Part shown: positions 1-5,319 of the stretch, piece after piece | Layout of the letters: every line of letters begins with the position of its first letter | Position numbering within the stretch: the first letter of the stretch is position 1 | NCBI GenBank assembly: GCA_937859005.1 | Contig: CALLYR010000510.1 | Coordinates: 1-5,609, forward strand | DNA: 5,609 nucleotides | Origin: an uncultured Paracoccus sp. | GTDB lineage: Bacteria; Pseudomonadota; Alphaproteobacteria; Rhodobacterales; Rhodobacteraceae | Direction of reading: 5' to 3' | Notes under the pieces: model-generated | Databases searched by the model: none | The model's input: the letters and a program-made list of their open reading frames with translations, nothing else | Told to the model about the DNA's origin: nothing | Made by a program: the position numbers and the translations under genes

Positions 1-453
1 GCGGATGCCCAGGTCGCGCACGCGCACGCCGTCCGCGGTCAGCGCGAACAGCGCGGGCGACAGCCGCGCCGCGCGGTCGGTATCGTCCAGGCCGGGCTTG
101 AACGCAAAGAACAGCGCAATCGCGATCAGCACGACCGGCAGCACCACACGCAAGGCCTGCGTCGGCAGCGAGGTGACCAGCAGCGCCCCCAGCACGCCCG
201 CGCCGAAGGCCAGTCCTGCCACGGGCAGTTGCGCGCGCAGATCGACCAGCCCCGCGCGGGCATAGCTGACGGCGGCGGTGGCCGAACCGAAGCTGCCCTG
301 CACCTTGTTCGTGGCCAGCGCCTGATCGGGCGGCACCCCGGCCAGCATCAGCACCGGCAGGGTGATCAGCCCGCCGCCGCCCGCGATGGAATCGACGAAT
401 CCCGCGACGGATGCCGCAGCGGCCAGAAGGGCGATGGTATCCGGGCCCAGCAT
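1..453 (-). CDS. TauE/SafE (TSUP) family sulfite/sulfonate-type exporter, partial (3' end outside window)
   Basis: This is the N-terminal 151 residues of a membrane permease, read by translating the minus strand; the frame is open to the window edge. TSUP proteins are seven- or eight-helix permeases linked to export or uptake of sulfite, sulfonates and related anions; the substrate cannot be told here. Residues 18-33 hold the glycine-rich family signature (GFVDSIAGGGGLITLP). Residues 47-57 hold ATNKVQGSFGS, also typical. Hydrophobic segments lie at about 5-24, 29-40, 76-96 and 101-118, with a charged loop (KPGLDDTDRAAR) at 119-130. The start codon is preceded by AGGAG ten bases upstream. The gene begins 34 bp after hspQ with no terminator visible between them, so the two may be cotranscribed. 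Oddly, the last 12 residues visible (ADGVRVRDLGIR) do not look like the second-half glycine-rich repeat I would expect there. Family assignment is firm; substrate is unknown. Confidence 0.85.
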   Translation of the reverse strand, partial: MLGPDTIALLAAAASVAGFVDSIAGGGGLITLPVLMLAGVPPDQALATNKVQGSFGSATAAVSYARAGLVDLRAQLPVAGLAFGAGVLGALLVTSLPTQALRVVLPVVLIAIALFFAFKPGLDDTDRAARLSPALFALTADGVRVRDLGIR

Positions 454-487
454 GGGCAGAACGCTCCTGCGGGGGCCGCGCGAAGGG

Positions 488-808
488 TCAGTTCAGACCG
501 TGCTGCAGGGGATAGCGGCCATCCTCGAAATCGCCGAACACCCCGGTCAGTTCGGGATGTTCCAGCGGCTCGCCCGAGACATCCGGCATCAGGTTCTGTT
601 CCGAGACATAGGCCACGTAATACGTCGCCTCGGTTTCGGCATAGAGGTGATAATAGGGCTGGTCCTTCAAGGGACGGTTGCCTTCCGGGATGGACTGATA
701 CCATTCCTCGGTATTGGAAAACTGCGCATCGACATCGAAGACGACACCGCGGAACGGATGTTCCCGGTGCCGGACGATCTGACCGATGTTGTATTTCGCC
801 GTTCGCAT
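488..808 (-). CDS. hspQ: HspQ, heat shock protein / hemimethylated-DNA-binding (YccV-like) protein
   Basis: A 106-residue cytoplasmic protein, complete and of normal family length. In enterobacteria HspQ is a heat-shock protein that is both a substrate and a specificity-enhancing activator of Lon protease; it also binds hemimethylated DNA and affects DnaA levels. Family motifs seen by eye are an N-terminal beta-barrel stretch at 9-30 (GQIVRHREHPFRGVVFDVDA), PYYHLYAE at 51-58 and YVAYVSEQNLMPD at 64-76, matching E. coli HspQ (GQQVRHSLLGYLGVVVDID, PWYHV, TYLAEAQL) in order and spacing. The start follows a weak GGGA ribosome binding site. It lies 34 bp upstream of the TSUP permease and 111 bp downstream of the creA stop. 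A -35-like TTGACG lies at 858-863 (minus), but I could not match it to a good -10 or a clear heat-shock promoter. The DNA-methylation link is questionable here, because alphaproteobacteria generally use CcrM (GANTC) rather than Dam. Confidence 0.93.
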   Translation of the reverse strand: MRTAKYNIGQIVRHREHPFRGVVFDVDAQFSNTEEWYQSIPEGNRPLKDQPYYHLYAETEATYYVAYVSEQNLMPDVSGEPLEHPELTGVFGDFEDGRYPLQHGLN

Positions 809-919
809 GGCGGATTCCCGTCCATCTGTCCGTAAGCCGGCCTGATAGCGGCAAGACCGTCAAAAGTCCACCAGTCGCGCGGCGATTGCGCGGATTTGCG
901 GCAGATCGATCGATCAAAC

Positions 920-1375
920 TCACGGCTCCGCACGGATCGGGACCGCCGTCATCGACATCTTGGCCGACCCTTCGGTCACCTGGCGGGCATGGGCCAGATA
1001 GATCAGGACCTGGTTCTTTTCATCATAGATGCGCCGCACCCGCAGCGACTTGAAGATCAGCGAGCGGGACTGGGAAAACACCTCCTCGCCCTTGGGGCCG
1101 CGGGCGATCTGGCCCAGCACCACGGGGCCGGTCCGGACGCATTCGATGGCGCTGTTCGACGGGTCCTCGAACCAGTTGCCCTGGCTCAGCCGGTCCAGCA
1201 CCGAGCGCGCGAAATAGGCGACATGGCAGGTGACGCCCTGCACCTGCGGGTCGTTGACGGATTCGATCACCACGTCGTTGCCGATCCAGTCCACGCCGAT
1301 GCGCCCGACCTCTTCGGCGCCTGCAGGCATCCGGGTCAGCATCAGCGCGGCGATTGCCAGTGCCTTGATCTTCAT
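920..1375 (-). CDS. creA: CreA family exported protein
   Basis: A complete 151-residue protein of the CreA family, named from the E. coli cre locus; its molecular function is not established. Residues 1-20 form a signal peptide: basic MKIK, a hydrophobic stretch to about 13, and an AGA cleavage box before EE. The mature protein is therefore expected in the periplasm. Alignment by memory with E. coli CreA shows EEVGRIGVDWIG at 21-32, DPQVQGVTCHV at 42-52, SAIECVRTGP at 75-84, LIFKSLRVRRIYD at 106-118, LIYLAHA at 124-130 and SAKMSMTAVPI at 137-147. The two conserved cysteines, C50 and C79, are the only ones and could form a disulfide. The start codon has a strong GGAGAG ribosome binding site seven bases upstream. 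Unlike in E. coli, no creB, creC or creD genes lie beside it; the neighbours are a metallophosphoesterase and hspQ. Confidence 0.92.
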   Translation of the reverse strand: MKIKALAIAALMLTRMPAGAEEVGRIGVDWIGNDVVIESVNDPQVQGVTCHVAYFARSVLDRLSQGNWFEDPSNSAIECVRTGPVVLGQIARGPKGEEVFSQSRSLIFKSLRVRRIYDEKNQVLIYLAHARQVTEGSAKMSMTAVPIRAEP

Positions 1376-1405
1376 GTTCTCTCTCTCCGGCAGGGCTTGG
1401 GGCGC

Positions 1406-1434
1406 AGGATGACGGGGCAGGCCGCCCCTGACAA
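1406..1434 (-). promoter_or_regulatory. Candidate promoter for creA
   Basis: On the minus strand TTGTCA (1429-1434; five of six bases match TTGACA) is followed 17 bases later by CATCCT (1406-1411; a poor -10, three of six). This would start the transcript about 24-25 bases upstream of the creA start codon, just ahead of its ribosome binding site. The spacer contains an inverted repeat, GGGGC/GCCCC (1414-1418 and 1424-1428) around a five-base loop, which could be an operator or chance GC-rich symmetry. No T run follows it, so it is not a convincing terminator for the upstream phosphatase gene. The assignment rests on eye matching only. Confidence 0.3.
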
Positions 1435-1448
1435 GAACCGCCGCGGCG

Positions 1449-2195
1449 TCAGCAAGGGCGCGCTCGGCGCGGCTGCGGGATCAAGGGTTCGGGCCCGTCG
1501 TCGCCCAGCAGCCAGGCGCCTTCGGCATCCAGCCGCACGGCGCTGACCGGCCCCCCTTGGGCTGCGCCGCTGTCGATGTTCAGCCGGTTGCCGTAATGGG
1601 TCGCGCGCCTGACGGGGGTGTGGCCGTGGACCACCAGCACCCCGTGGTCGCGCGGATCGTCGAGGAAGGGCTTGCGCAGCCACATCAGGTCGTCCTCGAT
1701 CTGCGCGCGCAGATCGACGCCGGGGCGGATGCCGGCATGGACGAACAGCGCAAGCGGGGTCAGATGCCAGGGCGGCAGCCCGGCCAGCCAGAGGGCATGA
1801 TCTTGCGGCACCGCCCGCAGCGCCTGTTCGTGCAGGTCTTCGCAGGACAGGCTTTCCGCATTCTCGATGCCATAGGAGGCCAGCGTTTCCGCCGCGCCCA
1901 CGTCGCGCCCGATCCAGGGATTCTGCTGCGCGGCGCGCGGCGCGATCCAGCGCGGATCTCGCAGGAACTGCGGCAGTTCGTGGTCGTGATTGCCCTTGAC
2001 CACGATCCAGTCGCGCCCGGCGGCCTGTCCGTCCATCAGGAACTGCACCACGCCGCGGGAATCGGGGCCGCGGTCGATCAGGTCGCCTATATGAACGACC
2101 TGCGCATCCGCGCCGCCATCCGCCTTGACGCGCTCATGCGCGCGGCGGAGCCCGTCCAGATGCCCGTGAACATCCCCGATGGCATGGATCCGCAT
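1449..2195 (-). CDS. PPP-family metallophosphoesterase (serine/threonine protein phosphatase-like)
   Basis: A complete 248-residue calcineurin-like phosphoesterase with the full set of two-metal-site motifs: GDVHG at 7-11 (D8, H10), GDLIDRGPDS at 37-46 (D38, R42), GNHD at 68-71 (N69, H70), HAGIRPG at 153-159 (H153) and HGHTPV at 190-195 (H190, H192). A conserved DSGA follows at 208-211. This is the architecture of bacterial PPP enzymes such as PrpA/PrpB, lambda phosphatase and the diadenosine tetraphosphatase ApaH. GDVHG rather than the ApaH GDVQG form, and the length, favour a protein phosphatase-like or general phosphoesterase; the substrate is not determined. There is no signal peptide, so it should be cytoplasmic. 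AAGGA sits eight bases before the start. A strong hairpin at 2219-2246 separates it from serA upstream, and creA follows 73 bp downstream. A functional link to serine synthesis is not evident. Confidence 0.9.
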   Translation of the reverse strand: MRIHAIGDVHGHLDGLRRAHERVKADGGADAQVVHIGDLIDRGPDSRGVVQFLMDGQAAGRDWIVVKGNHDHELPQFLRDPRWIAPRAAQQNPWIGRDVGAAETLASYGIENAESLSCEDLHEQALRAVPQDHALWLAGLPPWHLTPLALFVHAGIRPGVDLRAQIEDDLMWLRKPFLDDPRDHGVLVVHGHTPVRRATHYGNRLNIDSGAAQGGPVSAVRLDAEGAWLLGDDGPEPLIPQPRRARPC

Positions 2196-2218
2196 CCGCC
2201 GTTTCCTTCCATGAACAG

Positions 2219-2246
2219 GCCCCCGGCCAACGGATCGGCCGGGGGC
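2219..2246 (-). terminator. GC-rich hairpin after serA, probable terminator or attenuator
   Basis: A perfect 10-bp inverted repeat, GCCCCCGGCC (2219-2228) and GGCCGGGGGC (2237-2246), with an eight-base loop lies 21 bases past the serA stop codon on the minus strand. The sequence after it in the direction of transcription is CTGTTCAT, so the usual T run is nearly absent. It also lies only 23 bp ahead of the phosphoesterase start. It may end serA transcripts, partly attenuate read-through, or protect the 3' end of the mRNA. Confidence 0.65.
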
Positions 2247-2267
2247 GGGGTTCCTGCGCGCGCCCCT

Positions 2268-3860
2268 TCAGACCTCGAACCGCAGGGGGCGGACCTGTTC
2301 GAACTTGCCCGTGGCCATCAGGGCGGCGCGCACGTCCTCGCGCAGCGGCTCGTCCAGATAGGTGATGGCGATGGCCTCGCCCCCGCAGGCTGTCCGGCCC
2401 AGGGTGAAGTTTGCCATGTTCACGCCCAGGCCGCCCAGCGTCATGCCCAGCGTGCCGATCACGCCCGGCACGTCGCGGTTGCGGGTGTACATCATGTGCG
2501 CGCCGATCTCGGCATCGACATTGATGCCGCGGATCTGGATGAAGCGCGGCTTGCCGTCGCTGAAGACCGTCCCCGCGATCGACCGTTCCCGGTCGCCCGA
2601 CACCATCGTGACCTTGACATAGCCGTCATAGACGCCGGACTTGTCCTGCGTGGTCGTGGCGATGTGGATGCCGCGTTCCTTGGCGATGACGGGGGCGGAC
2701 ACCATGTTCACATCGGGGTTCGCGGCCTTCATCACGCCCGCGATCACCGCGGCGTTCAGCGCGTTCAGGTTCATGGTCGAGGCGACGCCGTCGTAAAGGA
2801 TGTTGACCGCCGTGATCGGCTCGTCCGTCATCTGGCCCACAAAGGCGCCGAGGTGCCCGGCCAGCTTGATCCAGGGCCCCATGACGGCGGCTTCCTCGGC
2901 CGTCACGCTGGGCATGTTCAGCGCGTTCTGCACCGCGCCGGTCAGCAGGTAATCGGCCATCTGCTCGGCCACCTGCAGGGCCACGTTCTCCTGCGCCTCG
3001 GTGGTCGAGGCGCCCAGATGCGGCGTCACGACGACGTTGGGCAGGTTGAACAGCGGGCTTTCGGTGGCAGGTTCGGTGGCGAACACATCCAGCGCCGCGC
3101 CCGCGACATGGCCCGATTTCAGCAGATCGGCCAGCGCCGCCTCGTCGATCAGCCCGCCGCGGGCGGCGTTGACGATGCGGACGCCGGGCTTTGTCCGGGC
3201 CAGGGTTTCCGCCGACAGGATGTTGCGGGTCTTGTCGGTCAGCGGCACGTGCAGGCTGATGAAATCGGCGCGATGCAGCAGCTCGTCCAGTTCGACCTTG
3301 GTGACGCCGATTTCCTTCGCGCGGTCCTCGGACAGGAAGGGATCATAGGCCAGCACCTTCATGTGCAGCCCCAGCGCGCGATTGGCGACGATGGAACCGA
3401 TGTTGCCCGCCCCGATCAGGCCCAGCGTCTTGTTGAACAGTTCGACCCCCATGAAGCGGTTCTTTTCCCACTTGCCGGCATGGGTGCTGAACGACGCCTC
3501 GGGCAGTTGCCGCGCCACCGCGAACATCAGCGCAATGGCATGTTCGGCGGTGGTCACGCTGTTGCCGAAGGGCGTGTTCATCACGATCACGCCCTTTTTC
3601 GACGCGGCCGGAATGTCCACGTTGTCCACGCCGATGCCCGCGCGTCCGATGACCCTCAGCCGGGGGGCCTGTTCCAGCAGCTTCGCCGTGACCTTGGTGG
3701 CTGACCGGATCGCCAGCCCGTCATAGTCGCCGATGATCTCGGCCAGCTTTTCCTTGTCCTTGCCCAGATCGGGCATGTAGTCGACCTCGACTCCGCGGTC
3801 GCGGAAGATCTGGACGGCGGTTTCGCTCAGCGCGTCGGAAACCAGAACCTTGGGTGCCAT
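2268..3860 (-). CDS. serA: D-3-phosphoglycerate dehydrogenase
   Basis: SerA oxidises 3-phosphoglycerate to 3-phosphohydroxypyruvate with NAD+, the first step of serine synthesis. The 530-residue protein is the long form. Residues about 4-100 and 285-315 form the substrate-binding domain. Residues 101-284 form the Rossmann domain, with GAGNIG at 150-155 and the adenosine-binding aspartate D173. Catalytic residues are R234 (NAARGG), E263 and H281 (TPHLGAS). Residues about 320-450 form the extra allosteric substrate-binding domain, and about 455-530 the C-terminal ACT domain (RDVPGVIGTLGMTLGGLGVNM), which in this family commonly binds serine for feedback inhibition. The start MAPKVLVSDALSE is chosen because it matches the usual N-terminus. 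Another in-frame ATG lies 15 bases upstream (MGRTH), and the frame stays open into serC, but that upstream part is unlike any SerA. The ribosome binding site is weak (GGGA). It follows serC by 98 bp and probably shares its transcript. Confidence 0.97.
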   Translation of the reverse strand: MAPKVLVSDALSETAVQIFRDRGVEVDYMPDLGKDKEKLAEIIGDYDGLAIRSATKVTAKLLEQAPRLRVIGRAGIGVDNVDIPAASKKGVIVMNTPFGNSVTTAEHAIALMFAVARQLPEASFSTHAGKWEKNRFMGVELFNKTLGLIGAGNIGSIVANRALGLHMKVLAYDPFLSEDRAKEIGVTKVELDELLHRADFISLHVPLTDKTRNILSAETLARTKPGVRIVNAARGGLIDEAALADLLKSGHVAGAALDVFATEPATESPLFNLPNVVVTPHLGASTTEAQENVALQVAEQMADYLLTGAVQNALNMPSVTAEEAAVMGPWIKLAGHLGAFVGQMTDEPITAVNILYDGVASTMNLNALNAAVIAGVMKAANPDVNMVSAPVIAKERGIHIATTTQDKSGVYDGYVKVTMVSGDRERSIAGTVFSDGKPRFIQIRGINVDAEIGAHMMYTRNRDVPGVIGTLGMTLGGLGVNMANFTLGRTACGGEAIAITYLDEPLREDVRAALMATGKFEQVRPLRFEV

Positions 3861-3891
3861 GTGGGTTCGTCCCATGTGAAATGCGGGGAAT

Positions 3892-3951
3892 GGTGCGCGA
3901 GGACACGCACCTTGTGGGAGGGATGGGGCAGGGTGCATGCCTGCACGCCCC
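3892..3951 (-). repeat. Two hairpins in the serC-serA gap
   Basis: The 98-bp space between serC and serA holds two inverted repeats. One is GGTGCG (3892-3897) with CGCACC (3906-3911) around eight bases. The other is GGGGC (3925-3929) plus GTGCA (3933-3937) with TGCAC (3942-3946) plus GCCCC (3947-3951), with a TGCC loop and a three-base bulge. Neither is followed by a T run in the minus direction, so they are not clear terminators. They could modulate the serA to serC ratio by pausing or by shaping mRNA decay, or be chance structure in GC-rich DNA. Confidence 0.4.
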
Positions 3952-3958
3952 ACCTGCG

Positions 3959-5107
3959 TCACGCCTGCGCGGCGATCTCGGCGTTGAAAGCCCATTCGAT
4001 CCAGGGCATCAGCGTCTGCACATCGGCGGTTTCCACCGTCGCGCCGCACCAGATCCGCAGGCCCGCCGGCGCATCACGATAGGCGCCCAGGTCGAAGCCC
4101 GCGCCCTCTTTCTCCAGCCGCTTCGCGACGGCCTTGGCAAAGGCGGCGGCATCCTTGATGCGCGCATCGGTAAAGCGCAGGCAGACCGAGGTGCAGGAGA
4201 CCGTGGCCGGGTCCTCGGCCAGATTGGCGATCCAGTCGCGGCTTTCCACGAAATCCGCGACGGCCTTGGCATTGGCCTGCGACCGGGCGATCAGGCCGGA
4301 CAGGCCGCCCACCGACTGCGCCCATTCCAGCGCCACGATGTAATCCTCGACGCACAGCATCGAGGGCGTGTTGATCGTCTCGCCGGTGAAGATGCCCTCG
4401 ATCAGGCGGCCGCCCTTGGTCAGGCGGAAGATCTTGGGCAGAGGGCGGTCGGGGGTGAAGCTTTCCAGCCGTTCCACCGCGCGGGGCGACAGGATCAGGA
4501 CGCCATGCGCGCCCTCGCCGCCCAGCACCTTCTGCCAGCTGAAGGTGACCACATCCAGCTTGTCGAAGGGCAGGTCCATCGCGAATGCCGCGCTGGTCGC
4601 GTCGCAGATGGTCAGCCCGGCGCGGTCCGCGGGGATCGCATCGCCATTCGGCAGGCGCACGCCGCTGGTCGTGCCGTTCCAGGTGAAGACGACATCCTTG
4701 TCGAAATCGACCTGCGCGAAATCGACGATCCTGCCGTAATCCGCCTTGCGGACAGTGGCATCGAGTTTCAGCTGCTTGACGGCATCCGTGACCCAGCCCT
4801 CGCCGAAGCTTTCCCAGGCCAGCATCTCGACCGGGCGCTGCCCCAGCATCGTCCACATCGCCATTTCGACCGCGCCGGTGTCCGAACCGGGAACGATGCC
4901 GATGCGATAGTCGGGGGGAACCTGCAGCACCTCGCGCGTCAGGTCGATCGCGCGGGCCAGCTTCGACTTGCCGATGGCGGCGCGGTGCGACCGCCCCAGC
5001 GGGGCGTCGGCCAGCATGTCCAGATTGTAACCGGGGATCTTGGCGCAGGGGCCCGAAGAAAAACGCGGATTCGCCGGCCGCGTCGCCGGGGTCGTCACAT
5101 CGAGCAT
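3959..5107 (-). CDS. serC: Phosphoserine aminotransferase
   Basis: SerC transfers the amino group of glutamate to 3-phosphohydroxypyruvate, giving O-phosphoserine; it uses pyridoxal phosphate. The complete 382-residue protein is of the alphaproteobacterial/archaeal-type SerC branch, beginning with the PRFSSGPCAKIPG motif at 14-26. Visible functional elements are GSDTGA at 74-79 (cofactor phosphate-binding loop), W98 (likely ring stacking), TTSG at 146-149, D169 in ICDATSA (pairs with the pyridine nitrogen) and the Schiff-base lysine K193 in SWQKVLGGEGAHG. The C-terminal domain ends with LRIWCGATVE near 355. GGAAGG lies six bases before the start and sits in the loop of a small hairpin at the end of the structured leader. 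serA follows 98 bp downstream, while serB is divergent, so the three enzymes of the phosphorylated serine pathway are together. Confidence 0.96.
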   Translation of the reverse strand: MLDVTTPATRPANPRFSSGPCAKIPGYNLDMLADAPLGRSHRAAIGKSKLARAIDLTREVLQVPPDYRIGIVPGSDTGAVEMAMWTMLGQRPVEMLAWESFGEGWVTDAVKQLKLDATVRKADYGRIVDFAQVDFDKDVVFTWNGTTSGVRLPNGDAIPADRAGLTICDATSAAFAMDLPFDKLDVVTFSWQKVLGGEGAHGVLILSPRAVERLESFTPDRPLPKIFRLTKGGRLIEGIFTGETINTPSMLCVEDYIVALEWAQSVGGLSGLIARSQANAKAVADFVESRDWIANLAEDPATVSCTSVCLRFTDARIKDAAAFAKAVAKRLEKEGAGFDLGAYRDAPAGLRIWCGATVETADVQTLMPWIEWAFNAEIAAQA

Positions 5108-5168
5108 GGTTAGCCTTCCAGCTAAAAAGCGCCGCGTTGGGGCGGCGTGTCCCGCTGACGGGACTAGC
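5108..5168 (-). promoter_or_regulatory. serC leader RNA (5' UTR regulatory element)
   Basis: Immediately before serC the minus strand can fold into consecutive hairpins. The first is GTCCCG (5159-5164) with CGGGAC (5149-5154), closed by the tetraloop TCAG. The second is CGCCGC (5142-5147) with GCGGCG (5130-5135) around CCCAAC, followed by C and five T. The third is TAGC (5121-5124) with GCTA (5111-5114) around TGGAAG, which places much of the ribosome binding site GGAAGG in its loop. The order, the two GC hairpins and the segment reading GCTGGAAGGCTAACC before the start agree with my memory of the serC leader motif (Rfam family serC), known from alphaproteobacteria upstream of serC. Its ligand or mechanism is, to my knowledge, not established. 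A covariance-model search would confirm it. Confidence 0.78.
5124..5147 (-). terminator. Intrinsic terminator-like hairpin in the serC leader
   Basis: A perfect 6-bp GC stem (5130-5135 with 5142-5147, loop of six) is followed after one C by TTTTT (5128 down to 5124). This is the only hairpin in the window with a proper T run. It ends 17 bases before the serC start codon, upstream of the gene it would affect, so full-length serC-serA mRNA would require read-through. That position suggests attenuation rather than the end of another gene, since serB points the other way. Confidence 0.6.
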
Positions 5169-5184
5169 GCAGGGCAGGGCGGTC

Positions 5185-5203
5185 GCGCAAGCGAATCTTG
5201 CGC
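5185..5203. repeat. Inverted repeat near the predicted serC transcription start
   Basis: GCGCAAG (5185-5191) and CTTGCGC (5197-5203) form a perfect 7-bp inverted repeat around CGAAT. It lies just inside the predicted 5' end of the serC transcript, so it could be the first hairpin of the leader or a binding site for a dimeric regulator in the serB/serC divergent region. The loop together with the first base of the right arm contains GAATC (5193-5197), a GANTC site of the CcrM methylation type. Confidence 0.5.
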
Positions 5204-5214
5204 CGGGGCGCAGG

Positions 5215-5242
5215 ATTATTGCCGGACATGTCCCGGACGCAA
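5215..5242 (-). promoter_or_regulatory. Candidate serC promoter with palindrome in the spacer
   Basis: On the minus strand TTGCGT (5237-5242) is separated by 16 bases from AATAAT (5215-5220), which matches five of six bases of the TATAAT -10. AATAAT is the only AT-rich hexamer of its kind in this intergenic region. A start about seven bases on would give a leader of roughly 100 nt. The spacer contains the perfect 10-bp palindrome GGACATGTCC (5224-5233), a position where a bound protein would block RNA polymerase. No experimental start is known. Confidence 0.45.
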
Positions 5243-5245
5243 CAG

Positions 5246-5304
5246 GCGGGCAGCCCGCTGGCGCAGCGGCGCATTTGCCCCTAAGCGGGCGGCAGGTCTT
5301 GCCG
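5246..5304 (+). promoter_or_regulatory. serB upstream region with two short inverted repeats
   Basis: The DNA before serB carries GCGGGC (5246-5251) and GCCCGC (5253-5258), separated by one base, and CGGCA (5290-5294) with TGCCG (5300-5304), separated by five bases. The second ends five bases before the GGAG ribosome binding site (5310-5313) and could form a small hairpin in the serB mRNA. I could not assign a convincing plus-strand promoter: TTGCCC at 5275-5280 is a possible -35, but the sequence 17 bases later is not a good -10. Confidence 0.25.
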
Positions 5305-5319
5305 TCACCGGAGTCGCCC

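Noticed and set aside
809..919. Heat-shock (RpoH) promoter upstream of hspQ
   Set aside because: A TTGACG at 858-863 on the minus strand is a fair -35, but no -10 of either housekeeping or heat-shock type stands at the right distance, so no promoter is called.
229..1053. A 274-codon plus-strand frame across the TSUP gene and hspQ
   Set aside because: It is antisense to three supported genes, very arginine/proline-rich and without a domain.
1414..1428. GGGGC/GCCCC hairpin as terminator of the phosphoesterase gene
   Set aside because: The stem is only five base pairs with no T run, and it fits better as symmetry inside the creA promoter spacer, if it is anything.
1557..3704. A 715-codon plus-strand open frame
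   Set aside because: It runs antisense to the phosphoesterase and serA, has a low-complexity composition rich in R, H, G, A, Q and D, and shows no recognisable domain. It is the usual shadow of GC-rich coding sequence.
3861..4049. N-terminal extension of SerA to an upstream ATG inside serC
   Set aside because: The frame is open, but the added 63 residues do not resemble SerA, overlap the end of serC, and precede the canonical MAPKVLVSD start.
3854..5113. A 419-codon plus-strand frame opposite serC
   Set aside because: It is antisense to a clearly functional serC, has shadow-type composition, and lacks any family motif.
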